This document shows, piece by piece, positions 1 to 6,407 of a stretch of 44,560 bases of DNA. Positions within the stretch are counted from its first letter, which is position 1, and every line of letters begins with the position of its first letter. This DNA comes from an uncultured Lachnospiraceae bacterium (GTDB lineage: Bacteria > Bacillota > Clostridia > Lachnospirales > Lachnospiraceae), in the NCBI GenBank assembly GCA_910578605.1, contig CAJTQG010000022.1, forward strand, positions 1 through 44,560. The letters run 5' to 3'. A program made the position numbers and the translations under genes. The notes beneath the pieces are model-generated. The model saw nothing but the letters and a program-made list of their open reading frames with translations. It was not told where the DNA came from and did not search any database.

Positions 1-571
1 GTATATCACCTTTATACTCTTTATAGTTTGCAGGTATAAAAAGACGATCCTCAGAACCTCCATCCGAAAAGCTCACTCGCATTACATACATTTCTGTATT
101 CTTTAAAGTATATGTATTCTTTTTATTTGTATCTATACTTTCAAGATCAAGATTAAACCATTGATTTTTATTATCATCCCAAAAGGCACGAGCAATGCTA
201 GTTTCTGGAATTGCAGCATCACAAACCTTTAATTTACCATCAGAATCTCTATAACATGGTGGCATTACAAAAAAATTTAATGTATGAATATCCTTTTCTG
301 TTAATCCACTCGCCTCTAAATCAAATGTAAATGACAATGTATCCGATGTTTGTACAGAAACTCCATTTGTTTCATAATCCCAACCTAAATATTGTCTTAA
401 GGCTTCAAAATATTCTTCAGAAATCTGTCTTTCCTCCGCCTCTGTTTCAATATCAACCTTTATTTTCGGTCTATCTGTTACTTTGCCTTCCTCCGCCTTT
501 ACAGCACCTGCGGATGCAAATACTGTAATCACAGACAATACAATGCCTGCTAACATCTTCATTTTTCTCAT
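1..571 (-). CDS. Secreted protein, 3' end outside the window (partial)
   Basis: An open frame runs from an ATG at 571 to the window edge, giving at least 190 residues. An AAAGGAGG-type ribosome site lies about 9 bases upstream of the ATG. The first residues (MRKMKMLAGIVLSVITVF, then ASAGAVKA) form a clear Sec signal peptide, probably cleaved after AxA near residue 23. The mature part starts with a Glu/Lys-rich stretch followed by alternating beta-like segments (DTLSFTFDLEASGLTEKDIH; later YVMRVSFSDGG). I recognise no family. It is most likely an exported or surface-associated protein. The gene faces the same way as the toxin locus but is separated from it by over 1.5 kb, so co-transcription is not implied. 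The C-terminus, and any anchor, cannot be seen. Confidence 0.75.
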   Translation of the reverse strand, partial: MRKMKMLAGIVLSVITVFASAGAVKAEEGKVTDRPKIKVDIETEAEERQISEEYFEALRQYLGWDYETNGVSVQTSDTLSFTFDLEASGLTEKDIHTLNFFVMPPCYRDSDGKLKVCDAAIPETSIARAFWDDNKNQWFNLDLESIDTNKKNTYTLKNTEMYVMRVSFSDGGSEDRLFIPANYKEYKGDI

Positions 572-1349
572 GTTGTTATTGTCCTCCTTTTTGCAAATTA
601 GTTTTTGATTTACAAACCGAAGTCAAAACAAAAAGCCACGAAATGCAATACCCCTGCAGGCATCACAAACAATCGCAGCTTGTCTACAAACTCCGATTTC
701 CCACTCAGAATACCCCTGTGACAGCATGATGCCGCCACAAAGGATATCCCTGTGAGAAATCAAGAACGAGGTGCAAAGTATGCATCCACACTTAACACCC
801 CGCAAATATATCTTAAGGCTTATACATAAAATCCGAAATACACCTAACATTTTTATTGTCATAACAGAAAATATAACATATAATATTATTGTGTGTATCG
901 CAGACTTATCTGTATCGTGTGGTACTATGACTACCATCCCTTGCTCGGCACTATTGGCGTAGTGTCGAGTGGTACACCGTTTGTCCTTGAATTTCTCAAT
1001 GAATATTTTACCATACACATTTTCTTAGTACAAGTAAAAAATTCAATTGCCGCTTATTTTTGAGCTTTAAAGATGGTGGATATATGAAAATGTTTTTATT
1101 TTTCTTGGTTTCTGTCTTATTATTTTTTCTTTAACCATTACCCCCACAGTATTCATAAATATAAAATACCTTATCCTGTCTATCTTGGCGAAAATACAGC
1201 AAAAAGAAAAATTTAGACATACCATATATAAAACTTCATTTATTGGATTTTATCTGATTGATTTTCACACAATTATATTGCAAACTCTATATCTTATTCC
1301 ATTACTCTAATTCCATATACACTGTATAAATCCTAATCTGTCCAGAGAT
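572..1349. other. Intergenic stretch with no convincing gene
   Basis: Open frames here (for example the minus-strand frame 623-1018) lack a good ribosome site and have an unusual Cys/Ile-rich composition, so I do not call them. A 16-codon, almost wholly hydrophobic frame (ATG 1084 to TAA 1134, plus strand, preceded by GGTGG) might be a membrane peptide, but it is too short to support. Three loosely similar CAGGG(G/A)TAT motifs occur at about 645-760 when read on the minus strand. I see nothing else. Confidence 0.5.
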
Positions 1350-1820
1350 TTGAGCTAGGAAATTAAGGCATAGTTCTCCTATGCGAAGAAACGAACCATG
1401 CCTTAACCACATTACCACTGTCAGAACAAAAATATCTGTCCGTCGACCGTCGCTGAGGTTTCTTAGGCTTGCCTGACAGGCGTACCATTTCAGATACGCA
1501 CCAGAGGATTACTGCATGTCCAACACCTCCGACATTCTCTGGCATCTCTCTAAGTGCTGCCTCCTGACCGTTTATCTTTTACTTGGTTCTGCGTCATCTA
1601 CACCAATTACGACAGATTATGCCAGACAAAAACATAATACCCCTGCCGAGTGGATTTATTATTTAAGCCCCACCAGACTGCGTATATATTTTAGGTGGTC
1701 TAACGCTGTTCCCACCATCTCTATTTACTTTTCCTGTCTTGGTACCTGCCATTTAAAAGGACATATTTACCCCGACAAACAAAGTAGATTTAAGTCAGCA
1801 AATTGGAAATTCAGATAAAC
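1350..1820 (-). ncRNA. Candidate large structured RNA (unassigned family)
   Basis: This roughly 470-bp stretch lacks convincing coding frames but is rich in complementary segments when read on the minus strand. They include a 12-bp stem closing a hairpin at about 1366-1405 (AAGGCATGGTTC with GAACTATGCCTT), CCAGAG/CTCTGG enclosing ATGTC/GACAT at about 1505-1550, GCGTA/TACGC, a GCCT-GTC-AGGC hairpin, and GGTGG/CCACC at about 1690-1715. The 12-bp stem is unbroken only on the minus strand, where one pair is G-U; on the plus strand that pair becomes A-C. This favours a minus-strand transcript. Size and hairpin density recall ornate large RNAs such as ROOL or GOLLD, often found in phage or mobile DNA, but I cannot match a consensus. 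A decayed intron or transposon remnant is the alternative. Confidence 0.35.
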
Positions 1821-2132
1821 AAAAGATGTTAAATCTTAGAAATAAAAAGAACTACAAAAAAGCAAACAAAATTTATTGATAAAAACAGAAACCTTGTAAC
1901 CAATAAATGGCATTATATCTTTTTAATATTTTTATGATGCCCTTGTTTATTGGGATTGGGCATTTTCAACGTACATCAGTTCTGTGGAAAACTTAAATTT
2001 GTGTATCTTATACAATTACAGCAAAATCAAGGTATACAGCATATCACCAGATATTTTGTCTGACACTGTGTTACTTGTAGAGTATTTAAGAAGCGAACAT
2101 CTGATTGCAGACTTCCGTTACTCTCCATCATT

Positions 2133-3098
2133 TTATCTGTATGGCTTAATGTCATTATCTCCATACTTATTTACATGCTTCATTTCAAAATTCATAATTA
2201 ACTGCTCCCTGTGACGTTTATCAGGCAGTCTTTTTGTTTCTTCAAATTCCAACATATAGTGTCTGTTGGAACGGTACAGTTTACGCAGTTCCCTCTTTGC
2301 CTTAGAGGAAAGTGCAAATTTTCCTTTATGTTTTTTCAGCATATCAGCTAAATCCTTATGGTCTTTCATTGTAAATACATAATCATAATAACCTTCTGTC
2401 CCAAGATAGGGACAGTCTGCATATACAAATACATGGTCTTTGTCATAGCTTTTTAAAACCTCACGAAAATCACGATTCAGTATTACAACCTTTTGTAACC
2501 TTTTGGATAATGCTATTATCCATTTCATATTTTTCTGATATGTATCCGCACGATTGGCATCTTCACAGGCAGAAAATTGAAACAGCGGATTATCCACCCT
2601 GCCCCTGTAAGCACCAAAGCTGACATAATAATACGCAATCGCTCTCTCTAAGTCTGTCATCGACTCACCAGAATTCAACATCTCAATGAACTGCTGGAAT
2701 AATACTTCTGAATATGGCAACTTTATCAATTCACTGACAAAGGCTGACGGACTGTCTCTGATTACCATATAAAGGTTTGTAAGATTACCATTTATATCAT
2801 TTACCACCACCGACGTATCCCAAGTGAGATAACAAAGCATTGCAATACTGCCACAAAATAAATCCACAAATATACTGCAACCAGACTGCCTAAAAGCCTC
2901 TGCTACTTCTTTTCCTATCCTTGGCGGCTTTTTCCCCACATAGGGAAATAGTGTTTTCAATTTTTCTTTATCCTCATTTAGCAGACTTTCACTAATTGCC
3001 AGACGGATAGCTTCTGATTGATTATCTGTATAATATTTTTCTTTTAATAAATCCAACTCTCCTTTTTCAATCCTTAATGTGACTTTCTCCTTAGCCAA
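2133..3098 (-). CDS. D12-class DNA N6-adenine methyltransferase with N-terminal ribbon-helix-helix-like segment
   Basis: The product (321 residues) resembles Dam/D12-class adenine methyltransferases, which move a methyl group from S-adenosylmethionine to N6 of adenine in DNA. The AdoMet motif reads FVDLFCGSIAML (about residues 76-87). The catalytic motif reads ADCPYLGTEGYY (about 230-241), followed by a C-terminal part with DKRHREQLIMNF. The usual DPPY appears as DCPY, and the motif I loop is GSI instead of GSG. The first 40 residues (AKEKVTLRIEKGELD, then NQSEAIRLAISESLL) look like a ribbon-helix-helix DNA-binding or dimerisation element. I chose the TTG at 3098 because AAAGGAGG sits 7 bases upstream and the extra residues from an ATG at 3155 are not protein-like. 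No restriction endonuclease is adjacent, so it is probably an orphan or phage-type methylase. Confidence 0.8.
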   Translation of the reverse strand: MAKEKVTLRIEKGELDLLKEKYYTDNQSEAIRLAISESLLNEDKEKLKTLFPYVGKKPPRIGKEVAEAFRQSGCSIFVDLFCGSIAMLCYLTWDTSVVVNDINGNLTNLYMVIRDSPSAFVSELIKLPYSEVLFQQFIEMLNSGESMTDLERAIAYYYVSFGAYRGRVDNPLFQFSACEDANRADTYQKNMKWIIALSKRLQKVVILNRDFREVLKSYDKDHVFVYADCPYLGTEGYYDYVFTMKDHKDLADMLKKHKGKFALSSKAKRELRKLYRSNRHYMLEFEETKRLPDKRHREQLIMNFEMKHVNKYGDNDIKPYR

Positions 3099-3321
3099 AT
3101 CCACTCCTCCTTTACGGATGGAGTATCTTGCATAGAAAAACCGCAACAGAAACAAAAAAATAAAACCGGCTTATTTTTCTGACCATCTTGACACTTTTAT
3201 TCCATGCAGGATTTTGAACAGACACTCTGTCACCAGATGTTCTAAAGAAAGTAGGCTCATATTGGGTTTTCAAAATAGTCTTGAGTATTTTATGGAAGTG
3301 GTTACATGGATTTCTGGGCAT

Positions 3322-3354
3322 AAAAAAAGCCAGCAGATTTTTAACTCTACTGAC
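3322..3354 (-). terminator. Intrinsic terminator closing the toxin-immunity array
   Basis: Read on the minus strand, a 9-bp stem (GTCAGTAGA with TCTGCTGGC, two G-U pairs) is followed directly by seven T residues (3328-3322). On the plus strand two pairs become mismatches, so it is oriented for minus-strand transcription. It starts about 12 bases after the stop codon of the 3366-3764 gene. Confidence 0.75.
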
Positions 3355-3365
3355 TTTTTTCTTTT

Positions 3366-3764
3366 TTATAAAATTGCTTTAAATGGTGGATGTCCTGTTT
3401 CCTGATTTCTTAACAGAGAAGGTTTTCTAAATCTTAAACTTGTTTCAAAATCAAAAATCATCCTACCTTCTCTTATTTCATTCATAGATATATTAATCCA
3501 TATTGGTACAAATGGTGATTGGCATGCAACTAAATCTACTGTTTCTTCAATAGTCAATAACCTATCACCCACATTTTTTTCACTTAAAGCAATTAATCTC
3601 ATTTGATTATCAAGACCATTAAATGACTTTCCATTTTCATAAATAGGTATGATTTTGAATCTGAGATTTTCAACAACTATTTTCTTATTTTCTACAATCT
3701 CATGTATTGTCATTATAAGATTATCATAAAAAATGGTTTTATTCATATCCTTTAACTTTTTCAC
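3366..3764 (-). CDS. Hypothetical protein, candidate immunity protein (132 aa)
   Basis: I do not recognise this 132-residue acidic cytosolic-type protein. It starts at a GTG (3764) with AAAGGA 8 bases upstream, inside the end of the preceding gene (26-bp overlap), so the two are translationally coupled. No signal peptide or membrane segment is visible. It is the last gene before an intrinsic terminator and lies two genes downstream of a displaced Rhs toxin tip. In polymorphic toxin loci that is where immunity proteins sit. The immunity role is inferred from position only. Confidence 0.6.
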   Translation of the reverse strand: MKKLKDMNKTIFYDNLIMTIHEIVENKKIVVENLRFKIIPIYENGKSFNGLDNQMRLIALSEKNVGDRLLTIEETVDLVACQSPFVPIWINISMNEIREGRMIFDFETSLRFRKPSLLRNQETGHPPFKAIL

Positions 3765-3954
3765 TTTTTACTTCCTTTAACACTATCTCCGCTATGGATC
3801 TAAGAGTTTTTTCACCATAATCACCACCAAGTGAATAAGCTACCCTAAAAATATTATCCATATATTTCTCACATTCTACAATATTATCAATCCCTAATAT
3901 ATCTTTGATAATTTGAATGCAGCTATTTTTTTCCATTTCTGTAGGTTTATACAT
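3739..3954 (-). CDS. Small hypothetical protein, candidate immunity component (71 aa)
   Basis: A 71-residue helical, acidic protein starts at ATG 3954 with AAGGAG 6 bases upstream and only 11 bases after the displaced toxin tip gene. The tight toxin-to-gene spacing, soluble composition and small size are typical of immunity proteins, and the segment NIVECEKYMDNIFRVAYSLG looks like a helical bundle. No family is recognised. It overlaps the next gene by 26 bp, so the two may act together, or only one may be the immunity factor. Confidence 0.65.
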   Translation of the reverse strand: MYKPTEMEKNSCIQIIKDILGIDNIVECEKYMDNIFRVAYSLGGDYGEKTLRSIAEIVLKEVKSEKVKGYE

Positions 3955-3965
3955 TTTTTTCTCCT

Positions 3966-4499
3966 TTATTTCTTAGGTAATTTTGTAATAGAATCAATCT
4001 TGATTTTACTATGTGTAATTACTTGAGTAGCTCCTCCTGAACCAAATTGTGGAAAATCCTTTGTAATTGGTTCTAAATATGAAGCTTTACCCCAATTACC
4101 ATATGGAATACTAATATCGTCTATAATTTGCAATGTATCAAAACTTACTTTAATAGATGCATCATGTGGTACTTGCAAAGCACCAGGATTAGCAATGTCA
4201 TAATTATTAAATGAGAAATAAGTTCCATCCACATTAGCTGGTATTGTCATTGAATTTGTCATATCTTTAATATATGGTGCATTTTCTGAAATATACCTGT
4301 ATCCAGTAGAAGGAATAATTTCACCATTTGGTGCTACATAGAAATCAGTTCCACTACCACTCTCACCCCCCAAGTTCTTACACTCTTTACTCTTCTCATG
4401 CCCCTCCGAATCCACATACTGCACCATGTTATTCCACACATATGCATACAGGTTCAATCCGTCTACATGGCATATTTGCCTAACCATATCAGTCCTCAC
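3966..4499 (-). CDS. Displaced Rhs C-terminal toxin tip (orphan module; TNT/ADP-ribosyl-type fold possible)
   Basis: The first 40 residues (GLNLYAYVWNNMVQYVDSEG, about 15-34) are the end of an Rhs core, the place where the variable toxin begins. Almost all of the core is missing, so this is an orphan tip rather than a full Rhs protein. The rest (about 130 residues) is a compact domain with STGYRYIS, VPHDASIKVSFDTLQIIDD, then FPQFGSGGATQVITHSKI. The Gly-rich GGATQ turn near the end is reminiscent of NAD-glycohydrolase (TNT/DUF4237) and ADP-ribosyltransferase toxins, but that assignment is weak. The frame opens with a GTG (4499) with no strong ribosome site, and there is no signal peptide. It may be silent, serving as a recombination donor for the upstream giant gene. 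Two candidate immunity genes follow immediately. Confidence 0.65.
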   Translation of the reverse strand: MRTDMVRQICHVDGLNLYAYVWNNMVQYVDSEGHEKSKECKNLGGESGSGTDFYVAPNGEIIPSTGYRYISENAPYIKDMTNSMTIPANVDGTYFSFNNYDIANPGALQVPHDASIKVSFDTLQIIDDISIPYGNWGKASYLEPITKDFPQFGSGGATQVITHSKIKIDSITKLPKK

Positions 4500-4681
4500 A
4501 ACTATAATGGATATCGCACCACTTATCAGGCATGGACTGTATCTTAAACATAAAAACTGACTTTTTTAGCCATAAACATTACAAAAATGCCTGACCACGA
4601 CTTGAACAATTTTAAACAATACACTTTACTCTTTTATTATTGGTCTAACATAAACCTTCCAATAACTCTTAGGTTTATATC
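4500..4681. other. Short spacer between toxin modules
   Basis: This A+T-rich stretch separates the second displaced toxin tip from the immunity gene of the first. I see no open frame with a ribosome site and no convincing terminator. It may be the junction left when the toxin tip was inserted or cut away from its Rhs core. Confidence 0.4.
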
Positions 4682-5227
4682 CTAAGATAAACAATTACTT
4701 ATTATAATCTCAACAACTTGTTTCTCACAACTTTTTTTAATATTTAAATTTGAAATAATAAACCCAACAATTTCTCTGAATTTTTTTTCCTCATACTCTT
4801 TGACTTCTACCATAGGTAATAAAAATAATTTATTTTCATAACATAAATCCTTTGTTAATTCGATGTATTCGTCAATAGGAATCACTCCGATGCTATAGTC
4901 CGGTCCAGTACATCCTATTTTTAAGTTATTCATAAAAAAGATTACATCTCCGGGATGAAATTCAATAATCAATTCATTATGATTATTCAATTGCACTATA
5001 ATTGAATTTGGATTATCTACATATCCATCATTTTCTTCAAATACACCATCATAATAATTAGTAAATTTATTGAACCAGTCTATATCAAAAGAATAATTTT
5101 CTTCTATTACATCATAGATAGACATATCATTCTCTTTATCAAGTCCCTCTGGGAAACAATTCATTATAAACCATACAAAAAAATCTTTTTTACATATTAC
5201 TTCTTCAATATTAACTATATTTCTCAT
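4682..5227 (-). CDS. Putative immunity protein for the deaminase-like tip (181 aa)
   Basis: This is a very acidic soluble protein of about 181 residues (DIDWFNKFTNYYDGVFEEND, later GCTGPDYSIGVIPIDEY), with no signal peptide or membrane span. The ATG overlaps the stop of the upstream deaminase-like toxin tip (ATGATGA), and that gene's last codons carry the GGAGG ribosome site, so translation is coupled. The acidic character and position immediately after a toxin tip fit an immunity protein. The family was not identified; an Imm68-like protein is possible. Start 5227 was chosen for Shine-Dalgarno spacing; 5230 is equally possible. Confidence 0.65.
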   Translation of the reverse strand: MRNIVNIEEVICKKDFFVWFIMNCFPEGLDKENDMSIYDVIEENYSFDIDWFNKFTNYYDGVFEENDGYVDNPNSIIVQLNNHNELIIEFHPGDVIFFMNNLKIGCTGPDYSIGVIPIDEYIELTKDLCYENKLFLLPMVEVKEYEEKKFREIVGFIISNLNIKKSCEKQVVEIIISNCLS

Positions 5228-5559
5228 CATTGCCTCCAAAATTGTCTATAATTTGTTTTATCGTTTCTTCCTCTAAATGTAGGTCCCCCAAGCGTGAGTC
5301 CATCTGCTTCTAAAAGTGGTTGACAAATATCCCTACATACATTTCGTGAAGTACCTCCAGCAACAATCGAATACCTAGTTCCTTTATTATTCATTATTGT
5401 TTGTTCTGCATGACCTTCTCCACCAATATATATCTCATTATCAGCCAAAAGATTCCTTATTGACCTAGGTGCCGTTTTTTGAGATAGGTTTGTAGAAACA
5501 AGATATACAACCTTTCCGGTTTCAGTATCTATAGCTTCCATAACAGCAGTTGTTCCCAT
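5227..5559 (-). CDS. Displaced deaminase-fold toxin tip (orphan module)
   Basis: This 110-residue product matches the cytidine-deaminase-like fold used as a toxin in bacterial polymorphic toxins. It has a zinc-binding/proton-shuttle HAE in GGEGHAEQTI (about residue 50) and a downstream cysteine pair in NVCRDICQPL (about 74-83), spaced C-x3-C rather than the usual C-x2-C. Members of this superfamily deaminate nucleic-acid or nucleotide bases. The same frame is open without a start up to 5658 and reads SGRASAERCNNRATVLNNAR just before the ATG, which resembles the linker ahead of such toxins in Rhs proteins. The ATG at 5559 has only a weak ribosome site, and there is no signal peptide and no Rhs core. 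It is therefore best seen as an orphan cassette, perhaps silent. Confidence 0.7.
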   Translation of the reverse strand: MGTTAVMEAIDTETGKVVYLVSTNLSQKTAPRSIRNLLADNEIYIGGEGHAEQTIMNNKGTRYSIVAGGTSRNVCRDICQPLLEADGLTLGGPTFRGRNDKTNYRQFWRQ

Positions 5560-5695
5560 TTGAGCCTCACGTACCCCACGGGCATTATTTAGTACTGTGG
5601 CTCGGTTATTGCATCTTTCAGCAGAAGCTCTACCACTCTTGACAAATGCTCTTAATACTTATATTTTTCAAACCTACTCTCTCAGAAACAATAAA

Positions 5696-6382
5696 TTATT
5701 TAGTTTCCTTACTAAGATTTATCAAAATATCGTTCATAATTCTTACAGCATTTTCTGGATATCCAATATCATCATATGGGATAGAATAGATTTCCTTTCC
5801 TTCAAGTATAAACCTTAGAGTATACTTATTAAGACTTTTTTCAATGTGATTGTATACTCTTCTGCTTTTGCGTATAAATCTATCAATCACTTTATTTCTT
5901 GGAATCATCCATTTAGAATCAAAATGCTCTATAATTAATGTATCAAACTCCTTTGGAAAACTCGGTTCAAACGTTTCACTAATTGGTAGGGAAAAATAAT
6001 ATAAATCATATTTTTTATACATCTCACCATTTGAAACAGCTTGTTCACATTCTTCTTTAATCCGTTTACTATCATAATATTCAACATGGGCATCTTTATT
6101 ATGTTCTAACATACTTGCTAGAATCCATGGATTAATTCCACACCATCTGCTCCCATAACCAAAATCCCAGTCTATGAACATTTCATCATTAGTAGCACTG
6201 CAACCTTTTCCATGAAATATATATTTAATACCATTTACCTCAAATTCTGTCCCCCAATGTGTTTGCTTGTATTTCCAAAATTCCTCCTTTGATTTTAAAT
6301 TTAGTCCTTTTAATAAATTAATACATACTTCATTAACATTTTCCATATATTCATTTATAATTATCCTTAATTTTTCTTCCAT
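5696..6382 (-). CDS. Putative immunity protein for the giant Rhs toxin (DUF6896-like)
   Basis: This soluble protein of about 228 residues begins 25 bases after the stop of the giant Rhs gene, which is the standard place for the cognate immunity protein. The central segment KYIFHGKGCSATNDEMFIDW, continuing into FGYGSRWCGINPWILA (about residues 55-90), resembles the DUF6896 pattern found near toxins. The family call is moderate and the role is inferred from position. The ATG at 6382 (AGAGGG 8 bases upstream) is preferred over an ATG at 6403 that lacks a ribosome site. If the pairing is right, it should neutralise the ParB-like C-terminal domain encoded by the preceding gene. Confidence 0.65.
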   Translation of the reverse strand: MEEKLRIIINEYMENVNEVCINLLKGLNLKSKEEFWKYKQTHWGTEFEVNGIKYIFHGKGCSATNDEMFIDWDFGYGSRWCGINPWILASMLEHNKDAHVEYYDSKRIKEECEQAVSNGEMYKKYDLYYFSLPISETFEPSFPKEFDTLIIEHFDSKWMIPRNKVIDRFIRKSRRVYNHIEKSLNKYTLRFILEGKEIYSIPYDDIGYPENAVRIMNDILINLSKETK

Positions 6383-6407
6383 AAATATCAACCCTCTTAA
6401 CATAATT

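Noticed and set aside
623..1018. Minus-strand 131-codon frame
   Set aside because: No ribosome site, unusual Cys/Ile/His composition and no recognisable family; it could be a remnant but cannot be supported as a gene.
1084..1134. Sixteen-residue hydrophobic peptide frame, possible small toxin
   Set aside because: Short T-rich DNA easily gives such frames; only a weak GGTGG precedes it and no antitoxin RNA was evident.
1516..1818. Plus-strand 100-codon frame and minus-strand frame 1363-1545
   Set aside because: Both overlap the stem-rich region read here as a structured RNA. Neither has a ribosome site, and stem complementarity explains the sequence better.
1928..1975. ATGCCC/GGGCAT hairpin as terminator
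   Set aside because: The stem has only 6 bp with a 15-base loop and no T-run directly after it on either strand.
3112..3405. Frames 3112-3321 (minus) and 3214-3405 (plus)
   Set aside because: They overlap the methyltransferase leader and the intrinsic terminator and lack start signals.
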